Source: Hydractinia symbiolongicarpus
Taxonomy: Eukaryota; Cnidaria; Hydrozoa; Anthoathecata; Hydractiniidae
Assembly (NCBI RefSeq): GCF_029227915.1
Contig: NC_079881.1
Span: forward strand, 3,658,001-3,722,000
Length of the DNA: 64,000 nucleotides
Direction of reading: 5' to 3'
Part shown: one piece after another, positions 33,665-44,893 of the stretch
Layout of the letters: each line of letters starts with the position of its first letter
Position numbering within the stretch: the stretch's first letter is position 1
The notes under the pieces: generated by a model
Told to the model about the DNA's origin: nothing
Seen by the model: the letters and a program-made list of their open reading frames with translations, nothing else
Databases searched by the model: none
Made by a program: the position numbers and the translations under genes

Positions 33665-34485
33665 ATTATTTACTTCGTAACTCTGTCTGAAATGCCTCTT
33701 CATTGTCCTTGTTCGAACACGGGCTAAACACTGTTCCGTTTATTCAGTGCAGTTGTCGTCTCTGTGCCACATATACTTGTAACGTAGGACATACGAACTA
33801 GCTTCTTAGTATTATAATATAAATCTCTTTTTTTTTAAAACTTTATTTTAGGACAGTCGATTTTAATTAGCCCAAGGCTAACAAATAAAAACTATATTTT
33901 TTATATATATTATTATATATATATATTATTATATATCGACTTTAAAGAAAGAATAAATAAAAAAAAATTACCTGACAGTACAGCACGCTTTGACACGGCT
34001 TGCCTTGACTGTGTAAAACCAAATACAGAGCCGAGCCGTGGTAAAGCAAGGGCATAACGTCGTCTAAATAACACAAACTTATAGAAATTTTGGTGGGGTT
34101 CAGTTCGGTTCTGCTCGATTCAACCCTTAAAGCAGACACCTCTCTAAAGCGAACAAAAATTTGTCCTCCAAGTGGCTGCTTTAGAGAGCTTTGATCCAAA
34201 ACAGCATTTGATTTTGCGAAAAATGTTTTGAAAGTTTTTTTCTGTCCTTTTATCGCATCCACGTCGGCTTTTATTGCATCAAGCTGGAAATTTTAAAATT
34301 GGACGAAATGTGAGCAGACAAAATAAAGCAGACGCTTTTGCGATGTGACAAAAAATTCAGCAAAAACGAGTTATGCGCTTTTGAAATTCGATTATATTTG
34401 TCGAGTGATTATAATCTGTTGTTTTCTTGGATTTCCAGACGAAACCGGAAGAATAAAGGACACAACGAAAGAAAATTAAAAAAGC
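33665..34485. other. no gene; microsatellite and pogo-like repeat debris
   Basis: An AT dinucleotide tract lies at about 33900-33937. At 34120-34195 the minus strand reads CTCTCTAAAGCAGCCACTT and TTCGCTTTAGAGAGGTGTC, similar to the ends of old pogo/Tigger-type repeats. No coding content. Confidence 0.4.
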
Positions 34486-34492
34486 TATAAAA
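34486..34492 (+). promoter_or_regulatory. TATA-box candidate of the Ly6-like gene
   Basis: TATAAAA about 75 bp upstream of the ATG at 34567. Confidence 0.3.
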
Positions 34493-34566
34493 ATTCAAAA
34501 AAGAAGACAATTTCAGATTGTACCTAAAGTTTAGCTGAAAGACCAGAGACTTCAATTTAAGCAGTC

Positions 34567-35332
34567 ATGGATATGAGAATGCTGCTGTGAGTTCTTGGCT
34601 TGCTGTTTCTAAACACAGGTGAGATACGCTTTTGTTGATACAAAAAGCAAATTTGGGAAGCCTATCTCGTTACCAAAGCTTCTGTTTCGATTTTGCCATA
34701 AGAAAGTAAAAGAAGAAGGCCTGGGAACAAGATGCTATGGAAACAATAATTACCAAATTTTTTATAGGATATTGTTTGAGATGCTTTACTGGTACCATTA
34801 CATCAATATCATACAATGTCGGTGAGTCAGAATGTGGATACGGAAACACTGTTTGCCTTGCAAGTACAGTGATCAAACCGACACTTAGTGTTGGAGATGT
34901 TACTACTAAGGTTTTTAGCTGTGAGAAAAACATGAAAAAATGTGAAGATTTTTGCAAGCGAGCCAGAGTCAGAACACCCCGTATCAGTTCCTGTCATGTA
35001 AGTAGGCTTTTTTCTTTCACCCCTTATGCAAATGCATCATTTTCTCTCAATTTCGAAGAAGTTAAATTTTTTTCTCGCGCTATAAAATAAGGCCATATTT
35101 GGAAAAAAGCGAAAAGCAGTAACATTTTAGCCTAGCATTGTTTTTATTTTGTTCTCATTTTTAATAAATCTCAGGCTCGTTGTTTTTATAAAAAAGTGAA
35201 TAAGTAATAATATTAGGCCAAGGTAACTAATTCGTCAATTTTCATAACTTTTTTTCATTTAACAACTATTATTTTTTATAGACTCAATGTTGCCAAAGCG
35301 ACCGCTGCAACAAATACGGAAAGTTTTCATAA
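34567..35332 (+). CDS. Ly6/uPAR-like three-finger protein, stop in signal peptide
   Basis: Three exons: 34567-34618, 34768-34997 and 35282-35332, with GT-AG introns. The first intron is in phase 1 just after the signal peptide, as is typical of Ly6 genes; the second is in phase 0. Exon 1 encodes a signal-peptide-like stretch (MDMRMLL, then VLGLLFLNTG), but the codon between is TGA (34588-34590). The mature part starts YCLRC, contains ECGYGNTVC, SCEKNMKKC and DFCKRA, and ends TQCCQSDRCN, the family's CCxxDxCN hallmark, then seven residues to the stop. There are eleven cysteines. No C-terminal hydrophobic tail, so it would be secreted rather than GPI-anchored. The single nonsense codon could be a real inactivation, an error in the sequence, or bypassed by another first exon. 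Confidence 0.65.
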
Positions 35333-35479
35333 ACTCTTATTCGGTCCGAACAAAGACTCAACAGCAAGATTTTTTAGTACTTCTTTGTTTTTTACGTAAT
35401 CAATTTTTTTTTCTTCTGTTTTATTATTGAGCAGCCCCGTTTTTTTTAACATAACGAAGACCAAAACTCATAAAATATA
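35333..35479. other. short spacer
   Basis: 3' side of the Ly6-like gene; AT-rich. Confidence 0.4.
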
Positions 35480-36010
35480 CAATTATAGACCCGTTAGTTT
35501 GCTACCGGCCTTGTCATAGGTATTCGAGCAACTAATCGCAAAAACAACTGAACACCTTTATGAAGCCTCACCTTAATTTTCTCTGTGGATTTCAAAAGGA
35601 CTACAGTTCTCAACATGCTTTGCTCAATAGGCTGCGAGGTGGGAAAGTTGCTTGGACAAGTGATGCTATTCTTATGGACCTGTCAAAATCCTTTCATTGT
35701 CTTTCTCAAGACCTTTTGGTGCAAAGCTGGAAGCGTATGGTCTAGGCATCCATAGTGTTAGACCTGTCTATTTTTATCTAAAAAATAGAAAGCAAAGGGA
35801 AATAATTCTTTTTAACAATTGACTTAAGGTACTTTCGGGAGTTCCTACAGGTTCCGTACTTAGATCCTATTTTGTTTAATATTTTTATCAACCACATGTT
35901 TTATTGTTCCTCACCCTTCAACTCTTCCGTGTAACTTTGCAGATGACAACACCCTATACGTCTTTGATAAAACTATAAATGTAATAAGAATGCTAAATGT
36001 TGATGTAAAG
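35480..36010 (+). pseudogene. second LINE reverse transcriptase relic, heavily decayed
   Basis: Motifs in order but in shifting frames: YRPVSLLPALS (about 35490), FLCGFQKDYSSQHALL, AILMDLSKSFHCLSQDLL (canonical DLSKAFDCL, so the catalytic Asp is replaced by His), GVPTGSVL and FADDN near 35940. Many stops. More diverged than the relic at 32.7 kb and probably from another LINE family. Confidence 0.75.
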
Positions 36011-37110
36011 AGTATTGGCTAGTCCTAAATTATTTTAAAGATTTTACCTAACGCAGGTGGAAATCAGTAACTATCAAGTTTTACTTTAGATAACATCTGT
36101 TTAATATTACCTTTATATTATATTTTTTATGATAGAGAACAGTGTGCCACAGTGTCAAAGAAAAACCCCGAAACACGCCCCTTGGACCTTTTGCAGTGCT
36201 TTTAATCTAATTCTCTTTGCTTATCTCGAACTAATTTTCTTGTCGTAAGGACCTGAAAAACTAACAAAAAATTAAGTAGCAAAAAGAAAAACAAACCAAA
36301 CTAAAAAAATATTCTAAATTAATATTTGAAACAATTACGTACAACTCTAGTAGAAAAATATTACAACTTCGTAAAAAATATATATATACATATATAGGGG
36401 ACATCTAAAGATTGGTAGTATATGACAAGGCGTGCGGACGACAATGGAACAGTAAAAATAGGTTCTGAAAGCATACACATGCATATAAGAGCAAGTATAT
36501 ATTCAATAGCCACCTTCTTTATTGTTAATTCGTATTTAAGCAGTAAGTGATAGGAATGAAATTGGCATGCCTTTGCAAAAATGCAGACGTACATGTATGT
36601 ACGCTTAGGACAGAACCACTAGCCTCGTATTCGATGCAAACGTACTTTGTGGATGCTGTCATAGGCATAAATTATTGTTATTTCGTGATAATAAAAACCA
36701 GGGAGGTGTCAACAAAAATATATAAGAAAATTACTTCCTTGCTATATATAAAAAAATACACTCTTTTTATGGAAATATGGATATATTACTGAAGTGCATG
36801 TACCTTGTTTTTCCAAGGTATGTATATTATAGGCTAAATGTGACAGTCATCCAACGAGATAGTCCAAAGAAATGCTAACTACAAAAATAAATTTAGCCCA
36901 TATGTTAATATAAAAATAAATATAAAAATATTATAGAAAAAAAAACGGCGCAGACTTTTTCCACACTCTCTTCGTATCTGCTCCAATCACTTGACAGTTA
37001 TGGTTGCCATCTTTCCTGGATAGTCCATCATGTAACCTAACAGGTACGCGGCTCCACCTTACACCGTTACATCTACTTCGTCTACAATTTTCGGAAAATC
37101 GGGTCCCGGT
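36011..37110. other. no gene seen; 3' side of ADAP
   Basis: AT-rich sequence with ATATATACATATAT runs. The segment just below 37111 is the 3' UTR side of ADAP. No clear polyadenylation signal could be singled out. Confidence 0.45.
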
Positions 37111-40100
37111 CTATGCATCTGATAAACAGCGAGAAGAGAAATTTGATAGTATTGAAATCCTTTGTGATTTATCACTGATAGGGTCAAGCCATTCCAGTTT
37201 CTTCATTGCTTTCCTAAAAGCTGCAAGCCAAGCCAACATTTCTTCTCGACTTTCTGCACAGAAATTGAAAACAGGGTTGCGCCCTTTCTGGACGATTTGC
37301 GAATGAACCATAAAACAATGTTTCGAGGGCGCATTGGGATGGTTCCCTTCAATACCTTCCATGGCAAAACAATTCATATTGTAGGACTCAATGTCAACTT
37401 CGCCTAGTGGCTCAGCATCCTACCAAAGAAAAAGAAAAAAACGAATCAGTAGTCTTATGGCGTTGAAACGGGTAGTGGGCGGGTTTCAGGGAGGGTGGTT
37501 GGGCGAGTTGGAGGGCGGTTGTTTAGCTACTGGATTTTTCAATTTTGACGTTGGTTATATTACTCAAAAAAAGCATAACATTGAGGTTTAATTCACTGGT
37601 AGCTGCAGTTTAGAATAAGTATGGAGTCTATGGCCTTGTATGGTCTTGTATAGAAATACTATAGCATAACCAAATTACAAGTTTGTGTACAGCCTTACAC
37701 CAAGGCATATTGTCTACTTGAATAGCCTTGTAACTATGGAATGATTTCTAAAACTAAATAAACACAAGTGTGTATACAGCCTTAAAACTAGCACATAGTG
37801 TCTACGTGGAATAGCCTTGTAACTATGGCATAGTTTCCTTCTAAAATAAAATAAATTATCACAAGTGCGTATACAGCACTGTACACACACTAGAATTTTT
37901 TAAATTTTAACATCTTCAACTGCTGATGCATACAGATTCAAGTGACAATCCCTAGGCACAACAATAGCAAATGTAAAAAGGACCACCAAAATAGCATTCC
38001 CAAACGTTCGGGGAGGATAGCATTTACAAGATTGCAAACACAATGAGTCATACATGACGATGTAACATATATACATAGAAAAGTTTTTAAAAATATCAAT
38101 ATTTCAAGGTATTCAACCTTAACCCAGTGTCGCTTAGTAGAAATTGAAAAAAGATAAGCATAATAGAAAGATTCTTACCAAAGCTTTTTCGAAGTAACAA
38201 AACCGATGTGTGTCTATACAAACAAAACGCTTTTTCCATCCATCACCACTCTGAAAAAAAAAGGAAATGGCGCATAAGCTGTTGAACCATACCGTCTTCC
38301 GTGTGAGGCATGTAATTAAAAAAATGATAGCTCGTTCCGTAGATCTTAAATTTTTGACAAGAAGACTGGAGAAAAAGAAACCAAAATCAATTTTTTTTTT
38401 CTATATAATTAGTTTTCACAAAGATGAAAATCTTTAATTGCTGAGATACAGAAATGACCAATATATATAGAGACCCTATAAACACTCGAGTTTTCCGTTT
38501 ATTAGTGCAATAATATCCTGGAACGGGCAATAAATTGATAGTGATCGAATCGATTGTATTAAATAAACGCTCTCTAACCTTTGATCCCGTTTTATGTAAA
38601 TATCCCATTTTAAGGTAACGTCTCGTTAATAAATGTTCCACCTATAAAAAAGAGAAAAATACATCAAAAAGTGATTTTTGCGCGAGTAATTTTTGTTGTT
38701 GTTTTTTACCGCAACATTTAAAATAACGAAATATTTCTTTTACAATTTATTTGTATCTCTTTTACAAAAAAATAAAATCAAAATCTCTAAACTTGTTTTC
38801 CAAAGAAAGAATATCTTTGCATCTCTTTTCCCTTTCATTTCATGACCTAATGTCAAAATATACGAAAGGCCTTTTCATTAACAACTTCTTTAAAAATAAG
38901 TTACACTTACTACGGGTTTTTCCACGCCATACAAGAATGGTTGCAAAAAAATTAATCTAGCGGCTCTTATAGCTAAATACCAATCTATCGTTTCCTATAA
39001 GCAAAAAATGAAGAGAAGTTATAGGGGGAACTTTATTGCAAAAAATATTGGTAAAAAACACTGATTGAGAAACAAAATTTTCAAATGCGAACACTTTATA
39101 TTAATTATATTAATGGTGAAAAGCAATGGATTATGGTACTTGCAATCAAAGAGCAATGCCTTATCTTGATTACCTTTACAAAAAGGGAATGACCATATTT
39201 TCGCACGACGGTGTGTTAATTAATGAGTTAAACTTTGAAATCCAATGAAAGGCTTATTCACAAAAGGTGTGGTGTCCAGTAACCCTGCCGTGCTGAAATC
39301 AATTTTTTTAAACAATCGCAAATCTGAACCTGAATGTTTACATTTAGTGTTACCTAGGAGGATTTTACTGACGATCCTGTAATAATGATCAATAATGATG
39401 ATCAATAATGATCAATAATGATCAATCAAATCAAATCGAATCAATCAATGAATCAACCAATCGATAAATAAATAAAAAGCATAAACATGCAGCCATTGTT
39501 TATTTGAATGTTACTTACAAAGCTCGATTCTGTATATGTGTAAATATGTCGCTGTTTAGAGTATCCATTACGATGTATGGGAAAGGTGATGAGCATGCTG
39601 TGTTTTCTGTGTGTGATGTCATCGGCTAACAACATCACGTTAACCTGACTGATGTGAATCCTTTGCTTGGGTTCAGCTTCCTACAACATAACTTTCATAT
39701 GTAACTAATGTAATGTCAAATATTTTCACGATATATTGCTTATTGTATCATGTCTGCAACCCAACAACAAAAGCGACGACAGCGAAAAAGAATAGCATAC
39801 CTCTTGTCGTATGAAGTAGCATAAATAACCTTGCTGTGAAGATAACACAAAGAAACGCTTATTCCAATTTTTTGACTTTTTTTCTTTTTTTAACATCCAG
39901 CCATATTTTGATCCTGCCGAAAATCGAAAAAGTATTTTAATAGATTCACAGAAATTTCAAGGGTTTAGGTCTGACTCTCCTTAATGTTCAAAAAAAATTT
40001 ACTAAAAGAACTTGAATTCCTAAACAGTTTATACGAACAAAATTAAATTTTGCGATAAATGGGATTTAAGTGTCTTTTCAGAAGATTTTCGCGAATGGGT

Positions 40101-42614
40101 GACTTTGGTATATTTCATAAGGATTTTGCAGATGAGATCAAAAAATTGCGAAATTATTTTTAGGAATATCGCATTAAAACTCTGGGCTCTTTGTTAACGA
40201 TCTAATTAATATTGTCTAAATTTATCGTTTTTTATGATCTTTTTAGCCTTCTCCAATTCCTGCTACCTTTACTTTTAGGTACTAAATTAAGTTACAAGTC
40301 GAAAATTATATAACTAAAGATAACTGTACTTCTGATCTTGTGTCGTATTTCAAACAAAGTTTTTTTTGCTAAAATTTCACCCATAGTACATCTCGCCATG
40401 GAGGTAGAAATAAATAATTATACCTCCACGATCTGGCATAAAAGAAGAAAGAAATCATTTTAACATAAAAACGGGTTAACACAACTACAAAAGAAAAAGA
40501 AAACATAAAATTTTCATTGACCAGTATATTATCAGGTATAAGATATCCCTGACATTTGACCCCCTGGTTTAACTGTTTTATCAATACAACAAAAAAGTAT
40601 CTTATGCACACACGGTTAAAACGCGTAGGATTGACATGTCTGAATAAGTTAGAAAACACCCAATCAAGGATACATTCAGCAATCTTATAGAAGAGATGGC
40701 ATCGGTAGAGATTAGTTCAAGGCATGGTTGCTCTGTTTAATTTTTACCATAATAATTTACTCAAGATAGCCTCCTCAAACATTGTGAGTGCTGCTATCAA
40801 TGAAAAACCTGCAATGGGAGTCTTAATACAACCAAAGCTTCCATTTAAGTAACATTGATCCTATATACTTAATTGTGATTCCAATAAAGAAATGAAAGCA
40901 TTCTCATATATTTTCTATTCAAATTCCAGACTTTCAAGCATCATCCACCTATTTCAATAAACAATACCATTTACAGCCTTTGAAGATATTGCAAAAAATG
41001 TTTAAGAGAGCCTTACCATTAGCGTATGACTGTTTACACGCGCCTGCACCGTCGACAAATTCCTGTCTCTCATATTTTGCTTTAATCCACTGTTCTATTA
41101 GATCTCTAAAAAATAAATAGTTGCAAGACTTTAACTTAGTTTTGTTTAGGAGGAATTGTTTAAGGCGTGGTGTGGTCGAGGGTTGTAATTAGCATACTGA
41201 ATGTGCCACACCGTGCTTCTAGCTCAGTCGTGCTGTATGGCTCTAGCCAGTTGACAAAAAAAATTATGCAAATCTCGCACAAATACTTTCATGGAGTTTA
41301 AGTTCTGCTTGAGGCAACTTATAAAATAAATCTAACGGTGTCTAGCTCCATAATCTCCGCTGCTATCCAAAACAGCAATATCTGTTTACAGGATCACCAG
41401 CTTAAATCATATCATTAGTCATCCTATCTTAAAAAAAATATGTACAACACAAGACAGTATGTATCGGATTCCTGGATGTAGCATGTGCTCGCGCGCCACC
41501 CCACGGCTGTCCCTGCTACAAGAAACCGTATATTTGTTACAGTGTTTGAAATTTTAAAAATTGATCGCTGGACAACATATTCGCAGAGAAAGACCAAAAT
41601 TATTATACAATTACTTAAAAAAACTCACTCGTAATCAGATTTTGAAACTGGTGGCCAACAATCTGGTACAGAGTGTTCCCATTTCCTAGCACCTAAAGCA
41701 TTTCCCATTCTTTCCATAGCCTACAACAAACAATTTTAAAACAAGCTAAATAAGTAACCCATAATAAATAATTATTATTTGTGTGACTTTTATTTTGAGG
41801 ATGATGATTTGAGGTTCTTTATGTGGAATAGTGTTGACCGGATTAAAAATTCTCTCTAGGCATATTTAATTTTGCAGTGCCAGGTTCTTTTGGCTGATTT
41901 TTTGACATTAATTCTTAGGAATGATACATACACCAATTGCTTGTTTCGTTAGTTGTGCAAAAAAAAAGTGCAAATTTAGTTTTATGGACAACAAATTTTT
42001 TGAGATGTGAGCACATATAATTTAGCTGAAAAAGAAAAATGCTGCAAAGTCAGCAAAAATAAATCCTCACAAAAATAAATAAGCTTTATGTACTGACTAA
42101 AATAACATTCAATTGCAACGATAAAACTCAAGAAGTTAAAATGCTTACATTGCATTTCTCTGTATCAAACGTGTCTAAATGTATTGATTTAATGGATGAA
42201 TATCTCGTACCCAGACTTCTATGAACACCGCTACATTTTATGCATACAAATAATCCAAGATTTAATGAGATGAAGTCTGGAGGAGGAACTGAAATAAAAC
42301 CATTCTTAAAATCTACCACTATACCATTCTGCAAATAATTATATGTAAAATTATATGTAAAAATTATAGATTTATAATTGCTAGTTTCGAATCACCTTAG
42401 AAGTCTTCACCCTATTTCATTCCATTCATTTTGTTTGTTTTGTACCTAATTAACTGATCGTTAGTCCATGAAAGATTTAATGGGGAATACGCTCACCTAA
42501 AATTTTGTTGTGCATATGGCCTCACTCACCTGTTGCACTGCAATCTGCACATTTCTCATTTCCTGGAACCTTTAGTAACTCCAAAAGTCTTTGTTTACAT
42601 TGTTCAGACGTCAT
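37111..42614 (-). CDS. ADAP: ArfGAP with dual PH domains (centaurin-alpha family)
   Basis: Ten exons assemble in phase (coding order): 42614-42530, 42288-42149, 41720-41629, 41105-41017, 39913-39801, 39680-39519, 38994-38911, 38641-38579, 38250-38179 and 37419-37111, giving 402 codons; human ADAP1/2 have about 375-380. The ArfGAP domain has KCADC, then CIKCSGVHRSLG with the arginine-finger region, EQWIKAKYERQEF, PH1 (GWMLKKEKK, NWNKRFFVL, DWYLAIRAAR) and PH2 (YLKMGYLHKTGSK, GWKKRFVCID, FCAESREEMLAWLAAF). ADAPs inactivate Arf6-type GTPases and bind PIP3/IP4 at the plasma membrane. Cysteine spacing in the zinc finger comes out as 18 rather than 16 with the chosen acceptor at 42289; the alternative site (CTCCAG) gives 14. 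All other junctions read cleanly. Confidence 0.93.
37677..37886. repeat. ~90-bp tandem repeat in the last ADAP intron
   Basis: Units beginning ACAAGTxTGTxTACAGCC start at 37677, 37764 and 37861 (the third incomplete). Each full unit contains AATAGCCTTGTAACTATGG. Confidence 0.8.
39385..39475. repeat. GATCAATAAT / AATC microsatellite in ADAP intron
   Basis: Imperfect runs of GATCAATAAT, then ATCAA/AATC units, then AATAAATAAA, inside the intron between the exons at 38994 and 39519. Confidence 0.85.
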
Positions 42615-43964
42615 GATATGGTTTCCAGAAAACTGAAAAGAAAAAACAACTTACGTTGACTGTCATCTCTGGAAAAATGGTAACAAAGAAAAACAAAAAT
42701 CAAAGTTCTTTGAGTAGCTGGCTTAGTAAGTTTCCAATCAGTGTTGAACTTTATCATAAAGATACATTCTAATAAAACAATATATTAAAATTACAAAAAA
42801 TATCAAAATTTGTCCTCCCTTTAAAAGTATATCGTGACGAATCATCACATTATCAATTTTCTAGGAACTATGTACGTTAATATCTCATGCTTTCACTTTT
42901 GATACAAACTTGAAGACATTTTAATTACTAATAATTATTAAAATTATGGTTTTTTTAAAAAAAAAATTCCCTCTGTCATTATATTATACAGAGCTTTGAA
43001 AATTTAATATTGTGACATATGAGAGTGATACACCATAAAGAAAAACGACAACATTGTTTTGAATAAATAAATATGTGGAAAGACGTCAATATGTGCATTG
43101 CACCTAAAATCAGTTCCACCTTCAGTTAAAAAACTTGTATTTTCACAGATAGTCTATAAAACACCTTTTATAAGCACGATTTTTTATACATTAACAACTT
43201 TAAAACATGTTAAAAACATTAAAGGCTTTGTCAATACTAAGAAGTATTTAAATGCTCCTTTAAACTTCCAAAATGACAAATTAAAAGAAAAATGAAAAAC
43301 AATAAGATATACGCATGCAGTACTACATCAGTATAAAAATTATAAATTCATTGCTTTACTGATATAAACAACTGAAAAAAATTGTTTTTGTGTGAGAGAA
43401 GCAATGAAAACGTGGGCTTCTCTATAACGGTTTAATGAATGATAGAAGCACATAATTGTTCTTATCCTTGTTCCGTAAGGTCCGTCTAAAAATACGGCAG
43501 TAAATGTTGCACAATTGTAGTACGGAAAACTAAGTAAATGTTTGTTGATACTGGCAATATTTTTGTGATGTCAGAGAGAAAAGCAATAAAATCAGGGAAA
43601 TTATTCTAAAATATTTTAAAACACATTTTAACATTCTTTAGATATTAATACTTTAACCTCTGCACAAATCCCACAAATCAACTATTGCCCCAAGGCTGCA
43701 TTTCTCTCAGAAATTATGTTGAGTTGAGGACTTTTAAAAAGGGGGAATTAAGGAGGGGTTAATAAATTAGAAGCTGTAAGATTATCAAAGATTAATTATT
43801 TATACAATATCACAAAACAATAACTCAAAAATGTTAAACAAAACTATTAGATCCAAAAGCAAAACTATACTTTAAAACGTTTAAATGCTTTTAGTTAACT
43901 TTTGTCACTCAGTAGCAGATAGCTAGGTACATACATAAAAAATATGCAATATTGACTTGATAGT
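42615..43964. other. ADAP upstream region; no other gene seen
   Basis: AT-rich sequence containing the presumed ADAP promoter. No TATA or other element could be assigned with confidence. Confidence 0.45.
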
Positions 43965-44165
43965 TTCTGGGGCAAAGGCCAGAGGCAGACCGAGAAAGAC
44001 TTGACAGGAGGTTATAAGGACAGACTTGATACAGAGGAAGTTGAGTTTAGATCTAACACAGTCTAGATCAGATTGGAAGAGGGTCATTAATATACCCCGT
44101 CCAACCCATGCTAGCATGGAAAACGGACGTTAACCGAGAATGATGAATGATGATGATGAATATGT
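43965..44165 (+). pseudogene. 3' end of a LINE (RTE/L2-like tail)
   Basis: The frame GRPRKT, QEVIRTDLIQRKLSLD, then SDWKRVINI is the conserved C-terminal tail of a LINE ORF. It is followed by CCAACCCATGCTAGCATGGA and a GATGATGAAT tail, as in LINEs ending in short tandem repeats. One in-frame stop replaces the Trp after RPRKT. Only the extreme 3' end is present, a typical 5'-truncated insertion. Confidence 0.75.
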
Positions 44166-44218
44166 ATTTTCAGAAATTTTTTTTCTCTAAACAAGTACTG
44201 TACTCAACTCTGATATAC

Positions 44219-44893
44219 CCGGAAAGGCTTATTCAAAAGTAGGGACTTAGTCCAAGGTAGAGGCTTATTCCAAGGTAGGGACTTATTCCAAGGTAGAGGC
44301 TTATTCTAAGGTAGGAGCTTATTCCAAGGTAGGGGCGTATTCCCAGGTAGGGGCTTATTCCAAGGTAGGGGCTTATTCCAAGGTTCCATGGTAGGGGCTT
44401 ATTTCAAGGTAGGGGCTTATTCCAAGGTAGGGGCTTATTTCAAGGTAGGGGCTTATTCCAAGGTAGAGGCTTTTTCCAAGGTAGGGGCTTATTCCAAGGT
44501 AGGGGCTTATTCCAAGGTAGGGGCTTATTCCAAGGTAGGGGCTTATTTCAAGGTAGGGGCTTATTCCAAGGTAGGGGCTTATTCTAAGGTAGAGGCTTAT
44601 TCCAAGTTTCCAAGGTAGGGCTTATTTTAAGGTAGGGGCTTATTCCAAGGTAGAGGCTTATTCCAAGGTAGGGGCTTATTCCAAGGTAGGGGCTTATTCC
44701 AAGGTAGGGGCTTATTCCAAGGTAGGGGCTTATTCCAAGGTAGGGGCTTATTCCAAGGTAGGGGCTTATTCCAAGGTAGGGGCTTATTCCAAGGTAGGGG
44801 CTTATTCCAAGGTAGGGGCTTATTTCAAGGTAGGGGCTTATTCCAAGGTAGGGGCTTATTTCAAGGTAGAGGCTTATTCCAAGGTAGAGGCTT
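44219..44893. repeat. 18-bp minisatellite, roughly 35 copies
   Basis: Unit GGTAGGGGCTTATTCCAA in head-to-tail array, with variants (GTAGAGG, TATTTC) and two slightly irregular units near 44385 and 44606. Because 18 is a multiple of 3, frames stay open and give artefactual VGAYSK peptides. Confidence 0.95.

Noticed and set aside
34567-35332. Three-finger toxin
   Set aside because: Cysteine pattern and phase-1 intron fit the wider Ly6/uPAR family; nothing in the sequence indicates a venom role.
44388-44618. Open frame encoding repeated VGAYSK peptide
   Set aside because: Product of the 18-bp minisatellite, whose unit is a multiple of three; no start context, no flanking coding sequence.
44219-44893. 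CRISPR-like array
   Set aside because: Repeats are contiguous with no unique spacers and the genome is eukaryotic; it is a minisatellite.
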